Assembly: GCF_030249845.1 (NCBI RefSeq)
Contig: NZ_JANURM010000001.1
Span: 321,312-385,311 of the forward strand
DNA: 64,000 nt
Direction of reading: 5' to 3'
From: Campylobacter gastrosuis
GTDB lineage: Bacteria > Campylobacterota > Campylobacteria > Campylobacterales > Campylobacteraceae
Part shown: piece after piece, positions 8,249 through 16,978 of the stretch
Layout of the letters: the number at the start of each line of letters is the position of its first letter
Position numbering within the stretch: position 1 is the first letter of the stretch
Translations under genes and position numbers: made by a program
Notes under the pieces: generated by a model
What the model was told of the DNA's origin: nothing
Database searches by the model: none
What the model saw: the letters and a program-made list of their open reading frames with translations, nothing else

Positions 8249-9046
8249 ATGACAGATGAGTTAAAAACTAGGGTGAAATCGCTACCACCGCTACCAGAGA
8301 GCTTTCAAAAAATCAGACAAGCGTGTGAGGGCGATGGTGGGATTGATGAGGTTGCAAAGGCGATTGAGGGCGACCCTATGGTGGTTGCTGACCTTTTAAA
8401 AACTGCAAATTCTCCGCTTTATGGTTTTAACCGCCAAATCAAAAATGTCCTTCAAGCCGTTAGTCTTTTTGGCAAAACTATGACAAAATCACTCGTTATG
8501 AACTCCACAATTAAAGGGCTTTTAAAGATTGACGTCCGCCCTTATGGCATTACGCCAGAGCAGTTTGTAAATATCTCAAATTTGCAAAGTGCTATCGCAA
8601 AAAGGTGGTTTAAAAGGATAATGCCAAGTTTAGTTGAGGAGCTGTTTTTGTGTGCCTTGCTTCAAGATACTGGCAAGATTATCTTAGCTGATGAGATAAT
8701 TAGAGAAAATGCCGTAGATAGGTTTAAGGGCGACCTTGGCGTGATGAGCGTGAGCGAGGCTGAGCGTGATTATTTTGGCACGACTAGCGTTTTGCTAACC
8801 GCTGATATTTTTGACCACTGGCGTTTTGAGCCAAATATGATTGACTTTATTAGACACTCAGACGACCCAAGCGCAGCCCCAGATGATAGACAAAAGGTGG
8901 CAGCCGCACTTTATGTTTTAAGAATTTTATGCGGTGTAAAAGACCCGCTAAGCCAAAAAAGCATTGAGTTAGCCATAAATACAGCTAAGCATTTTGGCTT
9001 TGATACGCAAATTTTAGCTGATGTTATTGGCGAAGTAAAGGCGTAG
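8249..9046 (+). CDS. HDOD domain protein
   Basis: A 265-aa cytoplasmic protein formed almost entirely of one HDOD domain: the LPPLPESFQKIRQAC opening, DPMVVADLLKTANSPLYG and the VLQAVSLFGKTMTKSLVMN motifs in the first 100 residues. HDOD is related to HD phosphohydrolases but the metal-binding HD pair is not complete, so it is probably a regulatory scaffold. The C. jejuni homologue (Cj0248, from memory) is linked to motility and colonisation. ATG preceded by AAGGAGATGAT. It is a single gene followed by a hairpin before polA. Confidence 0.85.
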   Translation: MTDELKTRVKSLPPLPESFQKIRQACEGDGGIDEVAKAIEGDPMVVADLLKTANSPLYGFNRQIKNVLQAVSLFGKTMTKSLVMNSTIKGLLKIDVRPYGITPEQFVNISNLQSAIAKRWFKRIMPSLVEELFLCALLQDTGKIILADEIIRENAVDRFKGDLGVMSVSEAERDYFGTTSVLLTADIFDHWRFEPNMIDFIRHSDDPSAAPDDRQKVAAALYVLRILCGVKDPLSQKSIELAINTAKHFGFDTQILADVIGEVKA

Positions 9047-9056
9047 GCAATTTAAA

Positions 9057-9083
9057 TTAAGTGGTTTTAATTAAACCACTTAA
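9057..9083 (+). terminator. Inverted repeat after HDOD gene
   Basis: TTAAGTGGTTT (9057-9067) pairs perfectly with AAACCACTTAA (9073-9083) around a TAATT loop, ten bases after the HDOD stop. It probably ends HDOD transcription, although no long T run follows. Confidence 0.5.
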
Positions 9084-9128
9084 TAAATTAAACCCAATTT
9101 AGCTACAATATCCTAAAAAAGGATATTT

Positions 9129-11768
9129 ATGAAAACTCTTACTATTATTGATACTTTTGGCTTCTTTTTTCGCCTTTATTACGCTATGCCAAACCTTAAA
9201 AACAAAGATGGCAAACCAAGCGGTATGATTAGCGGATTTGCAAATTTCATCGCAAATTTAAACGATGAGTTTAAAAGTGATTACATAATTTTCGCACTTG
9301 ATAGCAAGGGCGAGACGCTAAGGCATAAAATTTTAGGCGACTACAAGGCAAACAGAAGCGAGCCACCAGCAGAGCTTAAAGCACAGCTGCCAATTTGCAT
9401 TGATATGATTGAAAAAATGGGGCTTTGTGCGATTAGCCGCGAGGGATACGAGGCTGATGATATCATCGCTACGGCTGTTAAAATCGCAAAAGAGCAGGGG
9501 ATTTTCGTGCGAGTTGTTACTCACGATAAGGACCTTTATCAGCTCATTGATGACGGCAAAGTTAGCATTTATAGCCCTCAAACAAAGATTGAGCATAATA
9601 GCCAAAGCTGTCTTGAAAAATATGGCGTCTTGCCAAGTAAAATTCGCGACTTCTTAGCCCTAACAGGCGATAGCTCAGATAATGTCCCCGGCGTAAAAGG
9701 TATCGGTGCAAAGGGTGCAAAAAAGCTACTTGATGAGCTAGGCAGTATTGAAAATATCTATGAAAATTTATCGCTCGTGCTAAACGAACGCATAAGAAAT
9801 ATGCTTGTTGATGGCAAGGAGAGCGCGTTTTTAAGCAAAAAGTTAGTTACGCTTTTTAATGATGCATTCAGCGAGATTGATTTATTAAAGGCAAAATTCC
9901 CAGAGCAAAATCCGCTTTTAAAAATTAGTGAAATTTTGCGTGAATTTGAGTTGAATCGTATCTTAAAAAACCTAAAAAACGAGGCAGATGAGCTAAAAAT
10001 TTCGCTCGGATTTAATGCGATTTTGCTAAATGATGAAAAGCAAATTGAGCAAATTTTAGGCGGCATTGATGAAAATACGCTAATTAGCTTTGATACCGAA
10101 ACCACCGACATTGACGCAAAAAGTGCAAAGCTTGTTGGCTTTTCGTTTTGTTTTAACGAAAACGAGGCGTATTACGTCCCAATAGCTCACAGCTATCTTG
10201 GCGTTGGGGCACAAATTAGCGTTGAGTTTGCCACGTGGGCAGTGGGCGAAATTTACAAAGGCTGTGTTGTCGGGCAAAATTTAAAGTATGATTTTGAGAT
10301 TATTAGGCGAAATTTAGGGCTAAATCCGCCTAAAAATTTTAAGGACACGATGATTTTAGCGTGGCTTAGCGAGCCTAGCCTTAGCGTTGGTATGGACGCC
10401 CTTGCTAAGCGACTTTATGATTATGAGACGATAAAATTTGAAGACGTGGTAAAAAAGGGCGAAACATTTGCTAACGTAAGCCTTGAAAATGCCGTAAAAT
10501 ACGCAGCCGAGGACGCTTGGATTACGCTTAAATTTTATAAAAGCTTTTTAAATCTGCTTGATAAAAATCTGCTAAAACTAGCTGACGAGCTTGAATTCCC
10601 ATTTATCCTAACTCTGCTTGATATGCAAAATGAAGGCATAGGTGTAGAAAAACCTAGGCTTCGCTATTTAATCGCTAAAAACGATGAGAAATTAAAGCAA
10701 CTAACTAACGAAATTTATGATTTAGTCGGCGAAAATTTTAACATAAACTCGGTTAAACAGCTAGGAGTCGTGCTTTTTGAGAAGTTAAAACTACCAGTTA
10801 AGAAAAAGACAAAAACTGGTTACAGCACCGATGAAGCCGTGCTAAATGAGCTAAAAGACGCACATCCAGTGATTGAAAAACTACTAGATTATAGAGAAAT
10901 TTACAAGCTTCAAAGCACCTATTGTGAGCCACTTTTAGCCCTTGCAAATAGCGATAAAAACGCACGAATTTATACAAATTTTATCCAAACTGGCACAAGC
11001 ACTGGCAGACTTTCAAGTAAAAATCCAAACCTGCAAAATATCCCAGCTAGAAGCGAGCTTTCAAGGGATATCCGCCTTGCCTTTGTTTCAAAGCCCGGAT
11101 TTAGCTTTGTTGGGCTTGATTATTCGCAGATTGAGCTTAGACTGCTTGCTCATTTTAGCAAGGATAGTGCCTTAATTAAGGCGTTTTTTGATGATGAGGA
11201 CATTCACGCTAGAAGTGCGATTAATATCTTTGGCGAGTTAAACCCGCAAAATAGGGCAGTGGCAAAGAGCATAAATTTCGGTCTGATTTATGGTATGGGG
11301 GCTAGTAAATTAAGCGAGCAGATAAATGTAAGCAGAGCTGAGGCAAAAAGCTACATTGAGCGTTATTTTATGGCGTTTTCTAGCATTAAGGAATTTTTAG
11401 ATAGCTTAAAAACACAGGCAAAATCGGACGGATTTGTTACGACTTTGCTTGGCAGAAAGCGATATTTTGACTTTATAAACGCCACGCCAATGCAACTTGC
11501 AATGTATGAAAGAGAGGCGGTAAATACGAAATTTCAAGGCTCGGCAGCCGATATCATAAAACTAGCAATGGTTAAGATGAGAGAGATTTTAAACGACGAT
11601 GCAAAGATGTTGCTTCAAATTCACGATGAGCTTATTTTTGAGGTTAAAGATGAGTTTGTTGATGAGTTTAGTCAAAACGCACAGCAGATAATGCAAAACA
11701 TCTATCCACTAAATGTCCCACTAAAAACCTCGCTAAATATTGCAAAAAATTGGGCAGATTTAAAGTAA
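9129..11768 (+). CDS. polA: DNA polymerase I
   Basis: An 879-aa polymerase. The N-terminal 5' nuclease/flap domain contains IFALDSKGETLRHK, EADDIIATA and LTGDSSDNVPGVKGIGAKGA. The middle 3'-5' exonuclease domain keeps the proofreading carboxylates (ISFDTETTDID at about residue 320; YAAEDAW near 459). The C-terminal polymerase domain has motif A (GLDYSQIELRLLAH), the O helix (RAVAKSINFGLIYGMG) and motif C (LQIHDELIFEV). It works in Okazaki fragment maturation and repair. Length is close to the E. coli enzyme. ATG is preceded by AAAAAAGGATATTT. All catalytic residues look intact, including the exonuclease, which is lost in some lineages. Confidence 0.97.
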   Translation: MKTLTIIDTFGFFFRLYYAMPNLKNKDGKPSGMISGFANFIANLNDEFKSDYIIFALDSKGETLRHKILGDYKANRSEPPAELKAQLPICIDMIEKMGLCAISREGYEADDIIATAVKIAKEQGIFVRVVTHDKDLYQLIDDGKVSIYSPQTKIEHNSQSCLEKYGVLPSKIRDFLALTGDSSDNVPGVKGIGAKGAKKLLDELGSIENIYENLSLVLNERIRNMLVDGKESAFLSKKLVTLFNDAFSEIDLLKAKFPEQNPLLKISEILREFELNRILKNLKNEADELKISLGFNAILLNDEKQIEQILGGIDENTLISFDTETTDIDAKSAKLVGFSFCFNENEAYYVPIAHSYLGVGAQISVEFATWAVGEIYKGCVVGQNLKYDFEIIRRNLGLNPPKNFKDTMILAWLSEPSLSVGMDALAKRLYDYETIKFEDVVKKGETFANVSLENAVKYAAEDAWITLKFYKSFLNLLDKNLLKLADELEFPFILTLLDMQNEGIGVEKPRLRYLIAKNDEKLKQLTNEIYDLVGENFNINSVKQLGVVLFEKLKLPVKKKTKTGYSTDEAVLNELKDAHPVIEKLLDYREIYKLQSTYCEPLLALANSDKNARIYTNFIQTGTSTGRLSSKNPNLQNIPARSELSRDIRLAFVSKPGFSFVGLDYSQIELRLLAHFSKDSALIKAFFDDEDIHARSAINIFGELNPQNRAVAKSINFGLIYGMGASKLSEQINVSRAEAKSYIERYFMAFSSIKEFLDSLKTQAKSDGFVTTLLGRKRYFDFINATPMQLAMYEREAVNTKFQGSAADIIKLAMVKMREILNDDAKMLLQIHDELIFEVKDEFVDEFSQNAQQIMQNIYPLNVPLKTSLNIAKNWADLK

Positions 11769-11814
11769 AATTTTAAGCTAAAATTTTAAAAAGTGTTACA
11801 TTTTTACACACTCG

Positions 11815-11848
11815 CTAAATTTTCTTGATTTAAATCAAGAAAATTTAG
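11815..11848. promoter_or_regulatory. 34-bp perfect palindrome with FNR/CRP-type core
   Basis: A perfect inverted repeat of 17 bases per arm. Its centre is TTGATTTAAATCAA, exactly the TTGAT-N4-ATCAA consensus of E. coli FNR. It lies 47 bases after polA and 255 bases before mccA. CRP/FNR-family regulators are common in Campylobacterota, and the downstream genes are respiratory, so an operator is plausible. Alternatively the full palindrome could work as a polA terminator; T and A runs flank it on both sides. The rest of the 334-bp gap is AT-rich without another gene. Confidence 0.5.
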
Positions 11849-12073
11849 TTTATAAACTCAAAGTAAAAATTTTCAATTTTAAACCAAAAATATACGAAAT
11901 TTTAAAATTAAAGTAAAAAGTAAATAAAGCGAATGTAAATTTAAACTAAAAAACAGCCCCATAAATAGGTAAAATAATCATACAAATTAAATCTCATTAA
12001 GTTTATTTTTAAACGAAATTATTAAAATGGCGTTAATAAAGCATTAAAGCTTTTGCGAGTATTTAAAAAACAT

Positions 12074-12088
12074 TTAGGCTTAGCCTAA
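12074..12088. promoter_or_regulatory. Inverted repeat just before the mccA ribosome binding site
   Basis: TTAGGCT-T-AGCCTAA is a perfect 7-bp inverted repeat ending a few bases before AAAGGAG and 14 bases before the mccA ATG. It could be a small operator or a leader hairpin that affects ribosome access. Confidence 0.3.
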
Positions 12089-12102
12089 CAAAGGAGCAAA
12101 AA

Positions 12103-14106
12103 ATGAAAACTTTTTCATTTAAAATGCTATCAAAAGCCTGTATTTTGGCGGTTTTATCGCTTGGTGTTTTACACGCTGATAATCCGCCAACAGACGATGA
12201 GGTAGCAAAAAGCAAACAAAAAGAGGTTGCAAAAACCTTTCAAAATGATGGCTTTAAGCCTAGAACGTTGCTTGACACCGTTGAAGCGGATAAGTATTAC
12301 TGGGATTATCTTAGAGAAAATCACCCGATTTTTAAATTTGAAAAAGAGGGGCGACTTGTCGGCGAATACGCACTTTCAGACCGCCAAGAGGAGTTTGTGG
12401 ATTTTGGCGGCGGTAAAAAATACGCCCAAAAGGTCGGTCGCCCAACGGCTGTAACTTACCGCTTGGCTTATGAGAGCTTTCTTGACTTCCCAAATAAATT
12501 CGTAGGCTCGGCAAAGTGTGGCGAGTGCCACCCAGCACAATACGCCCAGTGGGAGCGTTCTCGCCACGCTAAAACTATCCGCTTCCCAGAGGATTTAGAT
12601 GAAGTTAATGGCGATCCAAAACAGGGTATGTATGGCACAAATGTGCCGATTTTAACGACTGGCATTCGCCCTGATGATACATTTGCAATTCTAGGCACAC
12701 CACGCACGAAGTATGGATTTTTGGATAAATGGCTAGTTCGTGGCACGTATCACGTAATTGACGGCACACTTGATGATAATAATTCAAAAATCGTAGCTGG
12801 TGGTAACCAGTTTTCAGTCAATTGGACAAAATTTTTAACCCCAGAGGTGGCAAAACGCATTCAGGCTGAAATTTCGCCAAACTTCCCGACCGATATGGCT
12901 GGATTTGGCGGTTCTGGCTCACATATGTGGGGTATGAACTCTTATGGTGCTACCTATCAGAAAAAATTCCGCTTTCAACCAGCAAGTGCTTACTGCGAAG
13001 TCTGCCACTCGTTTAAGTTTGATTTTAAATCAAAAGAGGAATTTTTAAGCGCACTTGGCAAACCAAAAGAGCTTAGAAAACACGCTATAAATATGGGAAT
13101 TTCTTGCGAGGAGTGCCACGGAGCCGGAGCTCACCTTTATGGTGCAAGAGGTGCTGGTATGGCTAGCAACTGCGAACGCTGTCACCAAAGATTTCAGTAT
13201 CACGAAGATGATGGTAAGCTAAACCCACGAAAGCCGTTTAACGCCTACTTTAAGTCAAGCTGTCCATCTTGTGGCACAGAGGGTGCTCAGCTTTATAACT
13301 CAGTGCATTACGATAAAGGTTTAAGGTGTAATACCTGCCACGACCCACACGAGGTTACTGCAAACGACTGGCGCGACCACTACACTCTAACAGGGCTTAA
13401 AAAGACCTGCGAGGACTGCCACGAGCCACAAAAAGAGATGTTTAAATTCGGTGGCCCACACGCAAAAGATAACTGCACGGGTTGTCATATGCCAAATATG
13501 ATGAGCTGTGAAAATTTTGCCGCTATTCAAGACCCTGATAAGGCTGGTTATGATAACGTAAGGGCTTCGCATATTTGGAAAATTTTGGTTGATAAAGATA
13601 AAAAATCACTAAACCCACCTCCGGGCAAAGATAGAAATCCAAAAGAGAAAGGTTGGCGTTTAGCACGTGAAGATGGACGCTTCTTTGTGGATTTAATGTG
13701 GAGTTGCGGTAGAACTGCATTTGAAGACCCAAATCTAGTAAAACCGGGTGCGAGTGGCTGCCATAGTGTGATTCAATCAACCTTGCCAAAAGAGCTTCAC
13801 TATAAAGACCAAGCCACAATCTATGAAGCCGTAATGCAGTGGCAAAGACCGGTAAAAGACGGCTACGCTAATATTGAGAAAATTTTACGCTCGGTTGATA
13901 AGAGTTTAGCTGAGAATAAAAAACTCTCAACAGACGCAAAATCAAGGGCTTTAAGCTTTGCAAAACAGGCACAAGATATTCTTGATAGGCTTAAAAAAGA
14001 TGGCTCTTGGGGCGTTCATGGACCAAAATACGCAGCTAAGCTAGTAGATGAGGCGCTAACTTACGCACAACAAGCACAAGATATAGCAACTGGCAAGAGC
14101 AAATAA
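12103..14106 (+). CDS. mccA: Octahaem cytochrome c sulfite reductase MccA
   Basis: A 667-aa periplasmic protein with a Sec signal peptide (cleavage after about HA25). It has seven CXXCH haem motifs starting at Cys139, 298, 335, 357, 409, 436 and 458, plus an eighth unconventional site, C535-X17-C553-H554. The unusual long-spaced motif is the hallmark of MccA/SirA sulfite reductases (CX15CH in Wolinella MccA), whose special haem needs a dedicated lyase. In that family the active site pairs a haem with copper held by two cysteines; the extra non-haem cysteines C387/C390 and C469 here are candidates. It would reduce sulfite to sulfide with six electrons. AAGGAG precedes the ATG. No haem lyase or mccB/C/D-like genes are nearby; the next gene is a haem-cytochrome b fusion. 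Confidence 0.9.
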   Translation: MKTFSFKMLSKACILAVLSLGVLHADNPPTDDEVAKSKQKEVAKTFQNDGFKPRTLLDTVEADKYYWDYLRENHPIFKFEKEGRLVGEYALSDRQEEFVDFGGGKKYAQKVGRPTAVTYRLAYESFLDFPNKFVGSAKCGECHPAQYAQWERSRHAKTIRFPEDLDEVNGDPKQGMYGTNVPILTTGIRPDDTFAILGTPRTKYGFLDKWLVRGTYHVIDGTLDDNNSKIVAGGNQFSVNWTKFLTPEVAKRIQAEISPNFPTDMAGFGGSGSHMWGMNSYGATYQKKFRFQPASAYCEVCHSFKFDFKSKEEFLSALGKPKELRKHAINMGISCEECHGAGAHLYGARGAGMASNCERCHQRFQYHEDDGKLNPRKPFNAYFKSSCPSCGTEGAQLYNSVHYDKGLRCNTCHDPHEVTANDWRDHYTLTGLKKTCEDCHEPQKEMFKFGGPHAKDNCTGCHMPNMMSCENFAAIQDPDKAGYDNVRASHIWKILVDKDKKSLNPPPGKDRNPKEKGWRLAREDGRFFVDLMWSCGRTAFEDPNLVKPGASGCHSVIQSTLPKELHYKDQATIYEAVMQWQRPVKDGYANIEKILRSVDKSLAENKKLSTDAKSRALSFAKQAQDILDRLKKDGSWGVHGPKYAAKLVDEALTYAQQAQDIATGKSK

Positions 14107-14111
14107 AAACT

Positions 14112-14132
14112 AAGGGGGCAAACTCCCCCTTT
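14112..14132 (+). terminator. Hairpin between mccA and the cytochrome fusion
   Basis: AAGGGGG-CAAACT-CCCCCTT immediately after mccA, followed by TATATT. It looks like an intrinsic terminator or processing hairpin. The next gene starts only 24 bases later, behind AAGGAG, so it probably attenuates read-through or protects the mccA mRNA, giving more MccA than fusion protein. Confidence 0.7.
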
Positions 14133-14155
14133 ATATTAAATAAGGAGAGAAGGCT

Positions 14156-16174
14156 ATGTTAAAATTTATAAAATTGATTCTAGCTTTTATCGCTTTGGCG
14201 ACTTTACCGACATTTGCCTCTATGCCTATGGATGTAAATTTAGATTTAGACGGCGTCCGCCCCATAAGTCTATCTCAGGCTGAAAATTTAAGCAAAACTG
14301 CCTATTTTTTAGACACAAATGATGAGAAAATTTACAAACAAAGACACATTGCTGGGGCGATAAATGTAAATTTAAACAATGTTTTAAGCTTTTTACCTAG
14401 CGATAAAAACGCCACGATAGTAATCTATGGGCTAAATTCAAGCTCACGTGAGCCGACAAACATCGCAAAGGTGCTAAAAGATGAGGGCTATGAAAATCTG
14501 TTTTATATGACCGAGGGCATTGATGCGTGGGCGATATCTGGCAGACAGACGCAAAGTGCGTTTTTTACCTCAAAAAAGCTAACAGATAAAAAGATAGAGA
14601 ATTTCAAAGACGGCATTCACGAGCATTTGTGGTTTGCAAATATCCCAGCGTGTAGGGACTGCCACACTTCGCCAAAGGTCGTTTTTGCCTCAAAAGAGCA
14701 AAAAGATGAGCTGTTTAAGGACAAGGCTTTTGTAAATGACAACTGCAAAAGCTGTCATAAAGATGAGAAAACGCACTTTGAAAAGAGTGTGCATAGTCCG
14801 CTTGTTACGACTGATTTAAAGCCAAATAGGGAGCTACCAAACTGCACTGATTGCCACGGAGTGCATATTGCAAATAAAAGTGGCGAGGTGCATAAAGAGC
14901 TAAAACAGCTAAGCCAAGAAAACTGCGGTGTTTGCCACGAAAAACAGCAGTCGCTCTATCACGAGACCTTTCACGGCAAGGCATTGCTTTTAAACAAAAA
15001 AGGCGATGCGATTAGGGTTGCGGCGTGTTTTGATTGCCACGGCACACATAATGTATTGCCAATGCAAAATGAACGCTCGACAATTCACGTAAATAATCGT
15101 GTCAAAACGTGCGGTGAGTGCCACCCTAACTCAAATCTAAATTTCACCGGCTTCATCGCTCACGCTGACCACACGGATAGCCAAAACTACCCAGTTTTAC
15201 ACGCTGCTTATATCTTTATGACTGGGCTTGTTATTGCGGTGTTTGCGTTTTTTGGACTTCACACGCTTTTATGGAGCATAAAACTAATAAGCGTAAGACT
15301 AAAATATCCAAAAGAGTGGCGCGAGGCAAGAAGCAAAGCACACGCTGATAAGACGACTATTAAGCGGTTTAGCACACTTCACTTGGTGCAACACTTCTTT
15401 ATGGCAGCGTCATTTTTAGCGTTAGCGTTTTCTGGTTTGCCACAGAAATTTTACACAGCGCCTTGGGCTGTTAAGATGATTGATTTAATGGGTGGTATTG
15501 AGATGGCAACGCTAATTCACCACGTAGCAGCTGTTGTGATGTTTGGCGTGTTTTTTAGCCATATTGCTGAGATTATTGTGGTGCAAAAACGCAAAGGTGA
15601 GGGATTTTTTAAACGCCTGTTTGATGCTGATTCGCTAATGCCAAGGTGGCAGGACTTTAAGGATATGAAAGCACACTTTATGTGGTTTATCGGCAGGGGC
15701 GAAAGACCGCAGTTTGACCGCTGGACTTACTGGGAGAAGTTTGATTATTTAGCGGTATTTTGGGGTATGTTTATCATCGGATTTAGCGGGCTTGTGCTTT
15801 GGTTTCCAACATTCTTTGCCAATTTTATGCCGGGCTGGATGATAAATTTAAGCACCCTTGTGCATTCAGATGAGGCGTTGCTTGCGACTGGATTTATCTT
15901 TGCGATTCACTTCTTTAACACGCATTTTAGGGCTGACCGCTTCCCAATGGATATGGTGATTTTTAGCGGGACTTTAAGCGAAGAAGAGATTAAGCAAGAG
16001 CGTGCAAAATGGTATGAAAGGCTCGTTAAAAACGGCGAGATTAAAAATTTATACCACACAAACGAGAACTACGCTTGGTATAAACCACTGGCAAAATTTG
16101 CTGGTTTTGCTATGCTTTTAACTGGACTTGTTTTCTTAGGGCTAATGATTTACGCCTATATCGCAAGTCTATAA
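14156..16174 (+). CDS. Rhodanese-hexahaem cytochrome c-cytochrome b fusion
   Basis: A 672-aa protein with four parts. A signal peptide ends near residue 21. A rhodanese-like domain covers about 33-135 (YKQRHIAGAINV; EGIDAWAISGR), in which the catalytic Cys loop reads VIYGLNSSSRE and holds no Cys. A periplasmic segment carries six CXXCH haem motifs (Cys166, 197, 230, 257, 291, 319). A C-terminal part of about six membrane helices (about 340-670) has paired histidines (LIHHV, FFSHI, FAIHFF) typical of di-haem cytochrome b561/b-type quinol dehydrogenases. The likely role is to take electrons from menaquinol and pass them to periplasmic haems and then MccA. That is inferred from layout and adjacency. 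I know no named family with this exact order. Confidence 0.75.
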   Translation: MLKFIKLILAFIALATLPTFASMPMDVNLDLDGVRPISLSQAENLSKTAYFLDTNDEKIYKQRHIAGAINVNLNNVLSFLPSDKNATIVIYGLNSSSREPTNIAKVLKDEGYENLFYMTEGIDAWAISGRQTQSAFFTSKKLTDKKIENFKDGIHEHLWFANIPACRDCHTSPKVVFASKEQKDELFKDKAFVNDNCKSCHKDEKTHFEKSVHSPLVTTDLKPNRELPNCTDCHGVHIANKSGEVHKELKQLSQENCGVCHEKQQSLYHETFHGKALLLNKKGDAIRVAACFDCHGTHNVLPMQNERSTIHVNNRVKTCGECHPNSNLNFTGFIAHADHTDSQNYPVLHAAYIFMTGLVIAVFAFFGLHTLLWSIKLISVRLKYPKEWREARSKAHADKTTIKRFSTLHLVQHFFMAASFLALAFSGLPQKFYTAPWAVKMIDLMGGIEMATLIHHVAAVVMFGVFFSHIAEIIVVQKRKGEGFFKRLFDADSLMPRWQDFKDMKAHFMWFIGRGERPQFDRWTYWEKFDYLAVFWGMFIIGFSGLVLWFPTFFANFMPGWMINLSTLVHSDEALLATGFIFAIHFFNTHFRADRFPMDMVIFSGTLSEEEIKQERAKWYERLVKNGEIKNLYHTNENYAWYKPLAKFAGFAMLLTGLVFLGLMIYAYIASL

Positions 16175-16176
16175 AT

Positions 16177-16196
16177 AAGGGGGTTTTGCCCCCTTT
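16177..16196 (+). terminator. Intrinsic terminator after the cytochrome fusion
   Basis: AAGGGGG-TTTTG-CCCCCTT followed by TAAATTTTTATT, three bases after the stop codon. Strong stem and T-rich tail. Confidence 0.85.
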
Positions 16197-16364
16197 AAAT
16201 TTTTATTATTGCTTTTTAAATTAAAGTGAGCTATTTTTCATTTTGATTTCTAATGTAAATTTTATGCCTTTAAATACCTTTTAAATTTATAATCTCTTGG
16301 GCGTATTGAGAGCTTATATTTACGCTTTACCTGTAATGTTGTTTGTTTTTTATTGTGCAAAGCC

Positions 16365-16466
16365 ATAACATTTTTCGCTACGGCTTTCAAGGCTAATTTT
16401 TAGCGTTTTAACATTTTTCGCAAAGCTATAACATTTTTCGCTACGGCTTTCAAGGCTAATTTGTAG
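16365..16466 (+). repeat. Two 39-bp direct repeats
   Basis: The sequence beginning ATAACATTTTTCGCTACGG occurs at 16365-16403 and 16428-16466, differing at one position near the 3' end. A partial third piece (AACATTTTTCGCAAAGC) lies between them. The surrounding 16197-16486 is AT-rich and shows no gene. Confidence 0.75.
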
Positions 16467-16486
16467 CCTTGAAAATTTGCCTTCGC

Positions 16487-16935
16487 TCACCCCTCAAACT
16501 CCACATCTATTTTGTAGCTTGTAGCGTTTAGGTTGTGTGACACTGATTTAATGCTAAATTCTATATTTTCAAGCCCAGCTACGCCTAAATTTTTAGCTTA
16601 CCACCAGCTCTAATCTCACGCCCAGCAATGCTTAAACTCCCATTTATACCGCCCCTTTGTAGCTCGTTTAGCTTGGCTTCGCCCTTTTTAAAGGCTTCGT
16701 TGTCGCTCTTTGGCTCTGGGATATTTAATTTATAGGTTATTTATGACTTTGCAGGCGAATAAAATCCGCCCAGCAAGCCTGAGTTACCACTCCCTGCGCC
16801 CTCCGCACTACCTACTTTTACCTGCTTATCCTTGCCTTCTTTGCTGTCGTGCCACTGCACGATTATGGCTTGATGGCTGTTGCGGTTTGCTTCTGTGATA
16901 TTTAGGCTCTTGCACCGCTTTAATTTGCTACGCTT
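16487..16935 (-). pseudogene. Remnant of a phage tail protein (gpD / late control D family)
   Basis: Reading leftward, one frame gives NITEANRNSHQAIIVQWHD and then SKEGKDKQVKVGSAEGAG, up to a TAA at 16741-16743. The same frame continues with ITYKLNIPEPKSDNEAFKKG and SLSIAGREIRAGGKLK and stops again. A second frame completes it with GLENIEFSIKSVSHNLN and ends YKIDVEFEG-stop at 16487. This is the C-terminal part of the P2/Mu-type contractile tail protein D, broken by one in-frame stop and one frameshift (449 bases, not a multiple of three), with no N-terminal half. It indicates a former prophage or tailocin here. The family call is from recognised C-terminal pattern. Confidence 0.6.
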
Positions 16936-16978
16936 TTAACTGGATTTGTTTTTTTAAAATTTAAAAAATCGCCTAATT

